Source: Stagonosporopsis chrysanthemi (taxonomy: Eukaryota > Ascomycota > Dothideomycetes > Pleosporales > Didymellaceae). Taken from it: a stretch of DNA of 22,499 nt. The notes under the pieces are model-generated. The model saw nothing but the letters and a program-made list of their open reading frames with translations, was not told the DNA's origin and ran no database searches. Where the stretch lies: the NCBI GenBank assembly GCA_022560025.1, contig JAFISE010000321.1:1-22499 (forward strand), read 5' to 3'. Positions 1 to 11,152 of this stretch are shown one piece after another. Position 1 is the first letter of the stretch. Each line of letters starts with the position of its first letter. Both the position numbers and the translations under genes were made by a program.

Positions 1-151
1 GAGGATTGAACTGAGGTTGTATTGTGCGAAGCTACGAACAGTATGTATACATGGGTAGCTGTAAACAACGCTAGTGCAGGAGAGGCAGCCTCGTCTCACT
101 AGAGGTGAGGTGAAACTGCATGTGAGGCAGGAGATGCCCTCAACCGTGACA
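1..151. mobile_element. Un-RIPed segment; possible right end of an LTR inserted in LINE1
   Basis: This stretch has ordinary composition, with TCA, CCA, TGA and TGG present, unlike everything to its right. LINE1 homology to LINE2 begins just after it. The segment ends in gtgaca and is followed by aggac (152-156), which is also the LINE sequence at this point in LINE2 (near 17370). An LTR ending in ...GTGACA with a 5-bp target duplication aggac would fit; many fungal LTRs start TGTCAC and end GTGACA. The left end lies outside the window, so neither the duplication nor the element can be confirmed. It could instead be host DNA next to a truncated LINE. The minus strand is open for about 50 codons but I recognise nothing in it. 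Confidence 0.35.
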
Positions 152-2390
152 AGGACACTCTACTTATAGTTAACAACACAGTTATTTCTAACCCTCTAAA
201 GAAGGCTAAGGCACTTAGAAAAGAAGTCCTTAATTAGTACACAGCAGAAAATAACCTCTAACACTACCTAGAGTAAAAGGCTGCAACTACTCTTCTTTAG
301 AGCACGCACATCTTACTAGAGAAAGCTAAACAAAATATAATAGGGGTCTCTAGCACCTTGCTAGGTACTAACTACTTTACTGTGTAGCTGCTCTGCGCCT
401 GCTAGGCTTAGGTTAGAGAGCTTATACAAAGGATCTTCTAGCAGTACCTTAAACTTAACTACTTCTTAGCACAGTAGAAGCTTGCAGAGGTAGCAATAAT
501 ACTAAAGATAAGAAAGACAGATTGTATATTGCTCTAATCTTAGAGACCTATTGTACTCTTGTCTTGCATTAGAAAAGGACTTAAATAAACAGTAGCTAGA
601 AGGATTGTATAGACTGCTATAACCTATAAGATCCTTAGCCTCTAGTATAAAGAGGCTCTACTAAAGTGCTTAGCAGCTAATCTTACTATAGTACTTACTT
701 ACAATACTAAAGCTATGTAGGTACTTAATTAATATATTATAATAGTTACCTTAGACATATAAAGCGCTTTTAATACTCTTTTTAAGAACTACCTACTATA
801 TTAAATAGCTAGGTAGAAGTAGCTACAAGAGCCTATTTTCTTTGTAGACTTGTTTCTTACTAATTAGAGAGTCTAAGTCTGTCTTAGCTAGGTTACAACT
901 CTTAGCTACCTAGTTGCTTGTAGCACGCTCTAAGGCTTGCCTCTCTTTCTAGTTCTATATATACTGTACCTAGTAGAGCTACTTTCTATAGATATAAGAT
1001 AATAGTTTAGATATACAGACAATATATGTCTATACTAGGCCTTAGACTTAATAGATACTAACGTTAAGCTCCTAGCAGCAGATCTAAGGCAGATTAGAGC
1101 ATAGAGTAATACTAATAAGGTTACCTTTACTCTAGAGAAACAAGAAATAATATACCTTACTAGACAGTAGAGTAGCTATGCCTCTTTCTGTATAGTAGAC
1201 AAGCAGCTTATAATCTACTCTATCTTCCTAGGTAGAGAACATAGCTAGCTAGCTCTATAGTAGCTAGGCGTATAGTTTAATTACAGACTTACCTTTAGAC
1301 AATATATAGCTACACGTACTGTAAAAGCTACTAAGGTAGCCTAGTATAGCTATACTCTTGCAAAGACTATATATAGACTACTAGCTAGTTCTTTATACAA
1401 AGCTACTATTACTTATATATACTTATCTTTCTTATATACAGCTAAGTGTTAGTACAGAGGCTATACTAAACTACTATATATACTTAAACTTAGTAGGCTA
1501 ATAGAGGTTAGTACCTATATAGGATAGTATATAGCTGCTATTAATAAGGTACTTACTATAGCTAAAAGAGGTATACTTCTAGTATAGAGAACAACTCCTA
1601 TAGCTATACTCTTTAGAGACGCTAGACTACTGTCTGTAGTAGTAGCCTTAGAAGAAGCTAAACTCTAATTTGTAGCCTATCTACGCACTGTAGACACAGA
1701 ATATTCTCTAACTAGCTATACTGCTATCTCTAAAGTAAACAGAGGTAAAAAAGCAGGTTAACCTTAGTAATTACAGACTAGACTCTAATATATAGGGTCT
1801 CTTCTGCTAGAGATTCTAAGGACAATACTAACAGTACCTTACTACTTACTTAGCTGTTAAGCAGACCTAATACTTAGTATAGATAAGAAGACTGCAGCTA
1901 AAGCCTTTAAAGAATAGTAGGCTTAGCTTCTACTGTTAGACGTAACTATCTTCTTAGATAGCTCTAGACAACACACAAGAGATAGAGAAAAGCAGGTTAT
2001 ATATAGCTTTATAGTGTATTAGAATAGAAAGTAGCTATAGAGTAGCTACAGGTTACTTTACCTAGCCTTGCATGTCTTTAATGCTAAGATAGTAAGAGTA
2101 TAGAGAGGCCTCTAGCATACTATATAGCAACTAGATCTTAGTATCTGCTAGATCTAGCTTTGCATTAACAGTACCTTAGTAATCTAGTGCTTTAAGGGCG
2201 CTACCTCTTTTACTTTATAGTAGGTATTTCTAGAGTGCTACAACGCTATAGAAACCTATAATATCTTTATTAAATAGGCTTCTAAGCACTAAGAAATTAA
2301 AGAGAACAAGGCAGCTAATAGACTAGCTAACCTAGAAGCCTAGCACCTATTGCCTCTAGCTAGGAAAGCTGCTATGCTTACACTCTTAGG
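152..2390 (+). pseudogene. LINE1, 5' part: RIP-destroyed Tad-like ORF2 (reverse transcriptase to RNase H)
   Basis: This is a non-LTR retrotransposon (LINE) ORF2, which in life encodes endonuclease, reverse transcriptase and RNase H for target-primed integration. Only the part from just before the RT onward is present, aligning to LINE2 from about 17370. The frame can be followed without frameshift but is broken by very many TAG and TAA codons. The RT active site at 1012-1023 reads Y-T-D-N where YxDD is expected. The RNase H part lies at about 2050-2350, with a KWAP-like region turned into K-stop-A. At 2390 the frame is cut by a hAT-like insertion and resumes at 11461 (after the duplicated target at 11453-11460). 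The missing 5' half is outside the window or was displaced by the sequence at 1-151. It is more heavily mutated than LINE2. Confidence 0.85.
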
Positions 2391-2794
2391 TAGGCTAGCA
2401 AATAGGTTTAGAGTATCTAGTAGTAGGTAGAAGTTAGGTTAAGGTTATACAGACCTTAGAGTAGTAGTTAGATTAGAGTTGTATAGGCTAGAGGTAAAGG
2501 TTAGGTAGAAGTACTTCTAGCGTAGGTAAGGGTAGAGGTTAGGTTGCACAGACCTAGGTTAGAGTTAGGTTAAGAGTACCTACTAGGGTACGTAATTTTA
2601 AGTCGTAATAAATAGCTTATCTTACTATAGAATAACTCTGTTAGAGTAAGCCTACTATAGTTTGTAATAATAGGTAGTAATAATTAGCTCTCTTACTATA
2701 GGATAAAATCTTCTACAATATTAGTACAACTCTTAACTTACCTTAACTCTAAGTAGAGACAACCTAACCTCTACTTACTTAGTATTAACTTAGC
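2391..2794. mobile_element. Small hAT-like non-autonomous element, left arm
   Basis: This sequence interrupts LINE1. The target is duplicated: ctcttagg at 2383-2390 and cttttagg at 11453-11460, 8 bp with one C/T difference, as in hAT transposition. The left terminus taggctagcaaataggt (2391-2407) is the inverted partner of the right terminus at 11436-11452, with two transition differences. Inside are repeated subterminal motifs around ggtagaagttaggtt (near 2429, 2502 and 2533), as many hAT elements have. No transposase is encoded. The element was itself split at 2794 by the gypsy retrotransposon; joined with the right arm it would be about 485 bp. The hAT assignment rests on the 8-bp duplication and the TAG-type terminus, so the superfamily is an inference. 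Confidence 0.7.
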
Positions 2795-3008
2795 TGTTAC
2801 AGAATTCCTCTCTAATACCTCTTAGCCCTACCTTAGGCACACCTAGGCTAAGGGCTAGGCTGTGCACAGGCCTCCTATATATATACTCTTATTAAATCTA
2901 GAGGCTTATACCTTAAAGATTTGTCTAATATCTAAATACAACCTTAATTTAGCTTTAAAGCTATCTTATCTACTTTAAGTCTAATTACCTACTTATAGTA
3001 ACCTTACA
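2795..3008 (+). repeat. 5' LTR of the gypsy element
   Basis: It begins TGTTACAG and ends ...GTAACCTTACA, giving TG...CA termini. It aligns over its full 214 bp with 11153-11366. A TATA-like run (tatatatata, 2876-2885) sits mid-LTR and is kept in the 3' copy, so it may be the promoter. The preceding five bases ttagc are the target duplication. I could not recognise a tRNA primer-binding site after it; the sequence there is probably altered. Confidence 0.9.
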
Positions 3009-3170
3009 ATTTAAATCCTTCCTATTTCTTCTTAGAAGAGGCAGTTAACTTGCAACTTAGAGTAGATTACTAGCTACGTGTTAATAATAGCTAAAAGACA
3101 TTGTACCCTCTAGAGCGCAACACAGAGTGTAGAGTACGCACCTCTTAACAACTCTAAGACAACCCTAGAA
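3009..3170 (+). other. Untranslated leader of the gypsy element
   Basis: This is the stretch between the 5' LTR and the first gag ATG. It should hold the primer-binding site and packaging signal, but I recognise neither. Confidence 0.5.
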
Positions 3171-4380
3171 ATGTATTGTAACAACACTAATTACAAAGAC
3201 AACACCTTAGCAGACGTATTAAGTAATAGAAATTTTGCACCTATTAATACAAGAGCAATAACACTCTTAGTACACCTAAAGAGGTACAAAAGCTAGAAAA
3301 AAGCAGTAAGCCTCTAAGTAATAGTTGTAAAAAGACTAGATACCTTAGAAGAAGCAGAGCTTTGTAATGTGCTAATTACTAAGATTAAGCTGCAACAAAA
3401 GCAACTTAATTACACAGTAGCAACAATAAAAGAAGCTTAAAGCAGACAGACTCTAAGCTATAGCTAGCTAGCCTTTAACAAAGCTAGGCAGCTTATACAG
3501 ACATTAAACAATGTCTAGCTAAAGCTAAAGCTAGGCACAGAGAAAACGTCTCTAACTCTCTAGCAGGTTAACTAGTAGGCAAAAGACATTAAGACAGCGT
3601 TTTAGTATACTTAAGTGCTAGAAGACTCTGTTACCTATACCTACTAGATTATAGGTACTATATAGTTTAGTACTTACAGAGAATTAATCTAACAACAGAT
3701 TACTAAGAGATTAATCTAGATATAGGCTAAGCTCTGCATAGTAGAGGAACAGCTAGTCTAAGATTCTATCTTTACTTGTTATAAGAACTACTAGAAGTTC
3801 TTTAAGATTAAGTAGAAGAAAGAAGACTCTGTAAACTTGTTCTTTATACTACTTAGTTAAAGAAAGTCCCTACTACTATATAGCTTCTTTAAGTTTAATA
3901 ATAGCACAGAAGACTATAAGTTTAAGATAGTATTTATCTAGAGCAAAATCTTAGAGCTATTGCAGAAGGAAATCTAACGCAATAGTGCACTAGAGTATAT
4001 CTAGAAGTAGTCTAAGTTTAAAAAGGCCTTCTATAACGCAGAAACTACTGTAAGACTGTTAAAAGCTACTTTAGAAAAGTCTAACTAATAACTAATAAAG
4101 AAGTGTAGCCTTAGTTCTCTGTCTAGGCATAAGTTTAAACGCTAAAACAGCTGTAGGAATACTCTAGCCTGTAGCAAACCTAGCACTGTTCTAAGAGAGC
4201 CTTAACAGCTGCTTACAGCCCTAGTACAGAACTCTAGGCGCTAGATATTATAAGGCAGTAGAAACTAGTCTTAACTAAGAGATTACTATAAACTGCACTA
4301 GAAAAACTAAGACTATAAGAATAGCTAACAGAAGTAGGACTAGGGAAAAAGAAAGCCCTAGTAGCAAACCTATTCTAACT
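3171..4380 (+). pseudogene. gag: gag-like frame of the gypsy element, RIP-destroyed
   Basis: Gag is the structural protein that forms the retrotransposon's cytoplasmic particle. An ATG at 3171 opens a frame that stays coherent for about 400 codons without frameshift but is interrupted by many TAG and TAA codons. The first part is rich in Lys, Leu and Asn; a middle part (about 3620-4080) resembles the helical capsid region in composition, with several aromatic and basic residues. The C-terminal part is Gln- and Arg-rich. I see no clear CCHC zinc knuckle. The 3' limit is approximate. pol follows in a different frame, so the living element probably used frameshifting or a separate start. Confidence 0.6.
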
Positions 4381-7300
4381 GCTACTAAGGCTAGATTCTA
4401 ATAGGAAGAAGACCTGCATTGCAGTAACAGTGTACCTACAGGTGCCTAGCAGCGCTTTTAAGACGCTCTAAGCTCTGTACAATTTAGGTACTAAGCTAAA
4501 TCTTACTAATAGAGTAAGTCTAGAAGAGACAAATATTGTACTCTACAGCAACGCAAAGAAACTAATAGCTACTACTATTAATAATAAGCAACTGTAGATT
4601 TATAGGTCCTGCTAGCTAACTATAGACTGCCTTAATAGCGCAAGTACTGTAAAGTAAGTAGGACTAAAAACCTTTTAGACAGCTAACTTCTACAAGTATA
4701 ACCTTATTCTAAGGTACCTATAGCTTGTAAAAGTAGACTTATACATCTGTTTTACTAAAAAAACGTTTATATAGTATACTAACAGAATAGAAAGAGTCTT
4801 TATTGCTTTTGTCTAAGAACTGTTTAACAACCTAGGCCTAGGCAAGCAACTGTATTTACTCTACCTACAGGCCCTGCATAGGACTAAGAGTTAGCTAGGT
4901 ACTCTCTAGCTGCACCCTAACTTAGTACGCTGTTAATACAACTTAGACTCTCTTTGCTAAGATAACTACTCTTAGTTAGTCTCTGTAGTACTAAAAGAGT
5001 ATATAGTAGGTATTATCTCTATTCTAGGTTGTAAAGAGTCCCTAGCAGACTATAACAAGGACGTGCCTTAGGTTCTACCTAAAGATAACAAGCCTAATAA
5101 AAACAAACTCTGTTTTGTACTGCTAAAGCTCTACTATAAGTAGTACACTTTTAGCAAACGTTAATTAAGAGTACTACCCCCTTACTAAGAGTATAATTAC
5201 TTTATTAACATTGTAGAGGGCGCAAAAGTGCTAAATCTCCTAATATACAACCTTTCTTGCAAGGAACTAGATATCCTTTAGGAATACCTTAACACAGCGC
5301 AGGAGAAGAGGTAGATTAGACTAAGTAAGTCTCTAGCTAGTGCCCTAATCTTGTTTATTCTAAAGGCTAACAGTACTATAAGACTGTGCGTAGACTACTA
5401 GAGATTAAACAAGGTAATAATTAAGAATTGCTACTTAATTCCCCTAGTTAGTAAGATACTTAATAGACTGTTAAAGGCGCAGGTTTTTACTAAGCTAGAT
5501 CTACGTAATGCTTATTATAGGCTCTAGATTAAAAAAGGTAATAAGTAGAAGACTGCGTTTAAGACATAATATAGGCACTTTAAGTACCTAGTTATACCTT
5601 TTAGGTTAGCTAATACCTTAGCAACCTTCTAGTTGTATATTTATAGAGCCCTTAGGGGCCTACTTAATTAGACTTGTATAGTGTACTTAGACAATATCTT
5701 AATCTACTTAGAAAACCTAGAAGATTACAATTGTTATATTAAAGAGGTACTTAACTGTTTAGTTAAGTAGAGCCTGTTTGCTAAGGCAAGCAAGTGCTCC
5801 TTCTTAACAGAGTCTGTTAAGTTTCTAGGCTTTATTATTATGCCTAAGGGCGTAGTAATAGACCTAGAAAGAGTGTACACTATTACAGAGTAGCCTAAGC
5901 CTAAAAGCTATAAAGATATCTAAGTGTTTTTTAGCTTTGCAAACTTCTATAAGAAGTTTGTGTACAATTACTCTAGTATTGTGCAACTGCTAGTAGACTA
6001 TATAACAGCTGCCTAGAACCTAGAGCTAGACTAAGAGAGACTTAATCTCTAGAAGAGAAGGGCAAAGTTAAAGAAGAAAATACACAAAGGCCTAACTAAA
6101 TAGTATAGACTATAGAGCTAGCCTAAAGACGTCTGTACAGCGTTCTTTAATATTAAGGCTTAGTTTACTAAGGCTCTAGTGCTTTAGTACTTTAACTCTA
6201 CAAAGCTAATTGTAGTCTTTACAAACGCATTAGATTTTGCTATAGCAGCTATACTGCTGCAGCTACAAACGTCTAAGCTAATAACTAAGAGTTACTAGAA
6301 GCTAGTAGCATTCTAGAGCAAGAAGTTCTAGGGACTAGTAGTAAGATAGCATACCTACAATAAGGAACTATTAGCAATTGTGTTAGCATTCTAGTAGTAG
6401 AGGCAATACCTTAAGCACGCTGTGTTTACAATCTAAGTACTTTTTAATTATAACAATCTAAGGTACTTTATAACAACAAAGGAGCTCTTTCTAAAACAAG
6501 CCTGTTAGGTAAAAGAGCTATCTAGATTTAACTTTAAAGTTAAATATAAACCTAGACCTAAGAATATAGTAGACAGCTCTTTAAAGCGTCTTAACTACGC
6601 TTAGAGTATAGTTGTTAGAGAGCAGCAAGCATTAAAGGACGCTATACTACCTACTCTCTAGCAGAAGCTTTAAATATAGACTCTTACAAAGTCTATAGCT
6701 TATAGCATAGTACAAGCTGTATAGAGTGCTAACTACCTTAAGAGGGCGCTAAAAGCAACCTGTTAATACTCTAAAGATGCTCTTATAATTCTGCTGCCTA
6801 AAGGTGTAAGTTTAGAAGATAGTACAATACTGCCTATAGGCGTAAGTTTAAGGTACCTTCTACTGCTTAAAGGTATAAGTTTAGAATATACTATACTGCC
6901 TAAGAGTATAAGTTTAAGAGAAAGTACAACACTGCCTACAGGCGTAAGTTTAGTATACTTTCTACTGCCTAGAGGCATAAGTTTAGAGTTAGTAACTCTA
7001 CTGCCTGCAGGTATAAGTTTAGGGCACAGCAGCATTGTCTCTACAGATATCTGCTAGCAGCAGTCTAGTTCTAAAGGTGTGCCTCTCTTAGCTTTTAACT
7101 AGCCTTTTATAGATTATAGTAATTAGAGTTAATCTAATTTATCTAAAGCTTAGAAAACAGACTTTAATATTATAGTAGCTTTCTTTTGTAGCCTAGACAG
7201 TTAAGTTAGCGCTCCTACATACCTTGTAAATATAGCTACGCAAGGAAAGACTGTATACACTTTAGAGGCCTTAGAACGTCTTCTTAATTTTATTAGACAG

Positions 7301-8902
7301 GTTTAGGAATAGGATAAGGCCTTTCTTAGGAACAAGTTGCTAACACACTAAGAGGCAGGCAGAGCAGGTAAGAGACAGTATTATTAGCAAATTAACTCTA
7401 ATAGTGTCCTGCATAAAAGTAAGAAAGTATAGATTCTTAAAGATATAACTCTTTGTAAAACTATCTTTTTAAGGAATTATAATAACCTTATAGGAGGTTA
7501 TTTTAGTATAGAGAAGACTGTTAAGGTTCTAAAACAAAAGTACTACTAGCCTTAGTTAACTAGGGACATAAAAGAGTATATCTACAGGTGCCTAGCTTGT
7601 TAACTAAACAAGATCTAGAGACACAAGCCTTAGAGACTACTATTACCTCTCTCTATACTTAATACAGCCTAGTGTTACTTCTTTCTTAACTTTGTTACAG
7701 ATCTACCTATATCTAAAGATACTAGAAAGAATAAGTATAACTTAATATTAGTCTTTGTAGACTAGTTTAGTAAGTACGTCTAATACTTTCCTAGAACTAA
7801 GACAATTACAGCCTAAAGCCTAGCTAAGCTGCTGCTAGAACAGTGTTTTCTGCTACAAGGCCTGCTAGACACCCTGCTGTTAGATTAAGGTTCTGTCTTT
7901 ACTAGCTAGTTCTAGTCTAATATATACTACTACCTTAAGATAGTCTACTATCTTAGTACAGCCTTCTATTTCTAGATAGACAGCTAGACAGAACAGCAAA
8001 ACTAAGAGCTTAAGACGTACCTTTGCATCTACATAAACTACTAACAAGACAACTAGGTAGACCTCTTACTGTATACAGAGTATATATATAACTTAAAGCT
8101 TTATGCAGCTTATAGCAAGTCTTTTATTAAGGTTGCCTATAGTGTTAATTCTAAAGGCTTTAACAGAGTGCTAGATAAGTATTAGTTACACTAACTACCT
8201 ACTAACTAAGACAGGGACGCAAAGGCCCTAGAGCTGTAACAGCAAGTTGCTAGGCGCTTTATATATTAGTATAAAGCTTAGGCTACAGCAAAGAAGACTC
8301 TAGAGTATGCCTAACAGAGCTAAGCTTGTTAGTACAACTCTAAGAGATCTAAACAACACTTTATAGAAAAAAATTAGGTAATCTTTTGTGCAAAGAACCT
8401 TCTTACTAAGCGTCTTTTAAAGAAGTTTAACGTAAAGTACTTAGAGCTGTTTATAGTCTTTAAGAAGGTTAAGAAATTAGTATATAAGCTTAAGCTGCTA
8501 CCCTTTATAGACAAAGTGCACCTAGTGTTTAACGTCTTGCTACTTAAACCCTAGAGGGAGCCCCTTGCAAGCAAGGAGTTCTAGCTAGGTCTAGTACAGA
8601 TTCCTATAGATACCCTACCTTGCAATAGGTACAAGGTTAAGAGAATCCTAGAGTACTGCAACTCTGCTGCCTAAGAGCATAAGTACAGAGTAAAGTAGCT
8701 AGGTTAGTTAAATAAAGACGTAACCTAGGAACTACGTAAGTATTTTAATTATTGTAATTAGATACTTAAAGACTACTATAAAGATTCTTGTAACTTATTA
8801 TAATTAAGACCTGTAAGTTAAAAGCACAAAGCGCCTAAGGATCTTAAACTTCTAAAGAAGAAGAGAGGACGTCTGCAGAAGTCCTCTACAGGCGATTAGT
8901 AC
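4380..8902 (+). pseudogene. pol: pol frame of the gypsy element: protease, RT, RNase H, integrase, chromodomain
   Basis: One frame can be followed for about 1500 codons without a shift, with only TAG and TAA interruptions. A protease-like region (4410-4720) has A-L-Y-N-L-G at 4475-4492, where the active-site Asp is now Asn. The RT (about 5330-5900) shows C-V-D-Y...R-L-N-K and, at 5684-5695, Y-L-D-N for YLDD. RNase H is at about 6140-6600. A peptide repeat follows (6794-7021). The integrase has C-L-A-C near 7590, catalytic Asp codons at 7700 and 7883 and Glu at 7991; the last two are separated by 35 residues, the D35E spacing. A chromodomain (about 8632-8785, I-L-E-Y...K-Y-R-V-K...L-G) follows; such domains steer integration to modified histones. 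The end carries K-K-K-R-G-R, which resembles an AT-hook. The 5' limit is approximate. Confidence 0.9.
6794..7021 (+). repeat. Tandem peptide-coding repeat inside pol, 7 units
   Basis: Seven units of 33 or 36 bp start at 6794, 6830, 6863, 6896, 6932, 6965 and 7001. Each has a conserved core ending in ggYRtaagttta and a variable part of 12-15 bp. All unit lengths are multiples of three and the array is in the pol frame, encoding L-P-x-G-[IV]-S-L followed by four or five variable residues. It sits between RNase H and the integrase zinc-binding region. No stop occurs in it. Confidence 0.85.
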
Positions 8903-9238
8903 TAAATCTACACGTCTAACAGTAATATAATTAGCATTAACTTATAGTAAACTGTTAAGAAGCTAATACAGGTCTAGTAACAATCTAATATAGTTACTAA
9001 ATAGTTAAAGAACTTATTCTGCTTACAAGATATAATTATAAAGTAGGTTATGCCTAGTATTAAACTATTTAACTTAGAAAGCCTTTATAGCTATCTTATA
9101 CACTACTACTAACCTAAACCTCTTTTTTATAATAAGTAGGACTTAGGCAGAAAGGCAGACTACTACGTCTACCCTAGCTTCTGCCCTTAGTAAGAGAGGC
9201 TGCTACAGAAAGACAACTAAACGCAGCTAGAAGAGCCT
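8903..9238. other. Gypsy element, region after pol with no recognised feature
   Basis: AT-rich RIPed sequence. The pol frame dissolves here and I see no domain in any frame. Confidence 0.5.
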
Positions 9239-9303
9239 TAGTTGCGCTAGGGATGTTAGTACTATAGTAGTACTAACACTTCTTAGTATTAGTAGCGCAA
9301 CTA
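9239..9303. repeat. Nested palindrome in the gypsy 3' region
   Basis: Outer arms tagttgcgcta (9239-9249) and tagcgcaacta (9293-9303) are perfect inverted repeats of 11 bp. Inside them, gttagtacta (9255-9264) and tagtactaac (9268-9277) form a perfect 10-bp stem with a 3-base loop. The outer arms extend imperfectly on both sides. It could be a cruciform-forming site, an RNA structure or the relic of a tiny inverted-repeat insertion. Confidence 0.75.
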
Positions 9304-9399
9304 GCCTTCTTAAAGTGCTCTTTAACTAAGCTATTAACTACAACATTAGAGGGCGCCTTCTTACCTACTGTACTAATAGCAGCCTTTATAAAGTTAGTA

Positions 9400-10020
9400 A
9401 ACATCTAGCAGAGACTAAGACTATCTTTATATTATAGCGCTGCAGATTATACTTGTAAGATACCTAACAATTGTAATAGTATTAGAACTTAGTCTTGCTG
9501 CTGCTCTTAACCTTCTAGGCAACTACAGTATTATACTCTTTAAACCTAATATAGTAAGCTTTAGTATAGTTATATACAGTCTAGAAGAAGGTCTAGGTAG
9601 TTTTAAAGACCTTAGCGTTAGTTAAGGTATTACTTGCTGTAGTAACAGTATTGTTATGCTTGCAAAGGGCGCAGTTAATTAGCTTGTTAAGGATGTTGCA
9701 GGCTTAATAGAAGTGTGCCTCTATCTACTTTGTGTTAGTACTAGAATAATACTAGAGAAGGCTTAGGTATACCTTAATATAACTACCTTTATAGGCCTAA
9801 GCATAACTAAAATAAATACTAAAATTGTTGTTGTGTGTAGTATAGCCTTTAGTGCGTTAAAACACTGCAATAAATAACAAAATTATGCTATTAAAGTTAG
9901 TCTTAAAAGCAGTTATAAGGCAGGTAACGCTGCTACAGCACTAGAAGCGTGTAAGTAAAGGCTGCAGAGCTATGTTGTTAGGTAAAGTATATACAAAGTT
10001 AGGCAGAGGCTTGTTTAAGA
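9400..10020 (-). pseudogene. Possible antisense reading frame in the gypsy 3' region
   Basis: On the minus strand one frame runs for about 190 codons (10010 down to about 9440) with no shift, and its interruptions are TAG and TAA only. Its translation is rich in Asn, Thr, Tyr, Lys and Ser and contains C-A-L-C-K-H; I recognise no domain. Some LTR elements of plants and fungi carry an extra antisense gene between pol and the 3' LTR, so this position is plausible. In RIPed DNA, however, TGA is depleted everywhere, so the lack of TGA is not evidence, and the frame may be chance. Confidence 0.25.
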
Positions 10021-10547
10021 TATAAAAAGGTGCTAGAGTTATAGTAACTAGTTGCAGAAGAAGTATTATAGTAAAGAAATACAAGTAGTTAAGTATAGTA
10101 TATAAGAAGTTAGAGTGCTATAGTATGTTTATATAGTCTACTAACTGTCTCTTAGCTACGCTCTAACTTCTAACTACTCTCTTACCTACTCTTTATAATA
10201 TTTACTTGTGCTTAAAAGTAGTATGTAACTATTTACTTATATAGCTAATAGCTACACAATCTTACTTCTACAGATTACTGTTTTACCTAGAGTGTAATAA
10301 GGCAAATACTAGAAGTTTAATAATACTGCGCAATTATTAAATTAGGCACTTATTAGAAGGTAATAAATAGTTAACTGTAACCTGTTTACTATATAAGATG
10401 CTACTCTTATAAAGGAATAAATTCTAAGGCTGCTTACGCAGGAGCTAGACCTATTATAAGAGCTTATTAGTAACTTTATAAAGTACCTATAGGTTAGAGT
10501 ATAAGTATTTATATCTAAAGAACTTATACATTAAGTATCTTTTAATT
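10021..10547. other. Gypsy element, unassigned spacer
   Basis: AT-rich, with runs of taacttctaactactctc-like sequence near 10160-10190. I see no gene or repeat beyond short motifs. Confidence 0.4.
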
Positions 10548-10750
10548 CTGCTACTTATAGGCATAAGTTTAGAATTTATATAATACTGCTTATAGGTATA
10601 AGTTTAGAGTACCTCTAGTTCTACTACCTAAGAGTAAAGTTTAGAACACATATAACACTACTAGAAAGCGTAAGTTTAGAGTACTACTATACTGCCTACA
10701 AGTATAAGTTTAGAGCAACTCTTGCTGTCTACAGGCGTAAGTTTAAAGTA
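10548..10750 (+). repeat. Second copy of the peptide-type repeat array, 6 units, outside pol
   Basis: About six units of 31-37 bp carry the same core as the pol array (taagttta preceded by a purine-rich aggY or relic of it). Unit lengths here are not all multiples of three, and no continuous frame runs through them. It lies between the pol frame and the 3' LTR. Confidence 0.75.
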
Positions 10751-11135
10751 TTAAGAAGGCAATATTGTAGTATTTACTCTACAAATAACAAGTTAAGACC
10801 TAATTAATATACTAGCTAATAGTAGGCTTACCTGTTTAAAGTTAACCTAAAAGGAGCTTAAGGCTCTGTAAGAGAGGCTACAACTCTAAGTGTATATACA
10901 GCTAAGGACTAAAGGCTAAGTATTAGTAACTACTTGCACCTCTCTTAGCCTAGGCTAGAGGCAGGTTAACAGTAGCACTAGCCTCTAGAGTTAAGTCTAA
11001 GTACTTAATCCCTGTAACAGTTATAGCAGCTTCTCTAGCTAAGGTTTTTTCCTCCTGTAAGACAGAGGTTTTCTAGAGCCTAGTAGCTGTACTTTATATA
11101 AGAATAGGAACTCTAAGTAGTTTAAGACAAGCTAC
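10751..11135. other. Gypsy element, 3' untranslated region
   Basis: Between the second repeat array and the purine tract I see no coding frame. The sequence is RIPed like the rest of the element. Confidence 0.4.
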
Positions 11136-11148
11136 AAGAAGAAAGAGG
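11136..11148 (+). promoter_or_regulatory. Polypurine tract of the gypsy element
   Basis: A 13-base purine run (aagaagaaagagg) lies four bases upstream of the 3' LTR, where the plus-strand primer of an LTR retrotransposon is expected. Confidence 0.6.
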
Positions 11149-11152
11149 CTAT

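Noticed and set aside
1..151. Host protein-coding exon on the minus strand
   Set aside because: About 50 codons without a stop in ordinary composition is not significant, and no motif is recognised.
6794..7021. CRISPR array
   Set aside because: Cores with variable spacers are suggestive, but unit lengths are multiples of three in frame with pol, cores vary, and the setting is a fungal retrotransposon.
6763..7035. Open frame of 90 codons on the minus strand with a repetitive product
   Set aside because: It is the reverse reading of the in-frame pol peptide repeat; the repeat makes all frames look open.
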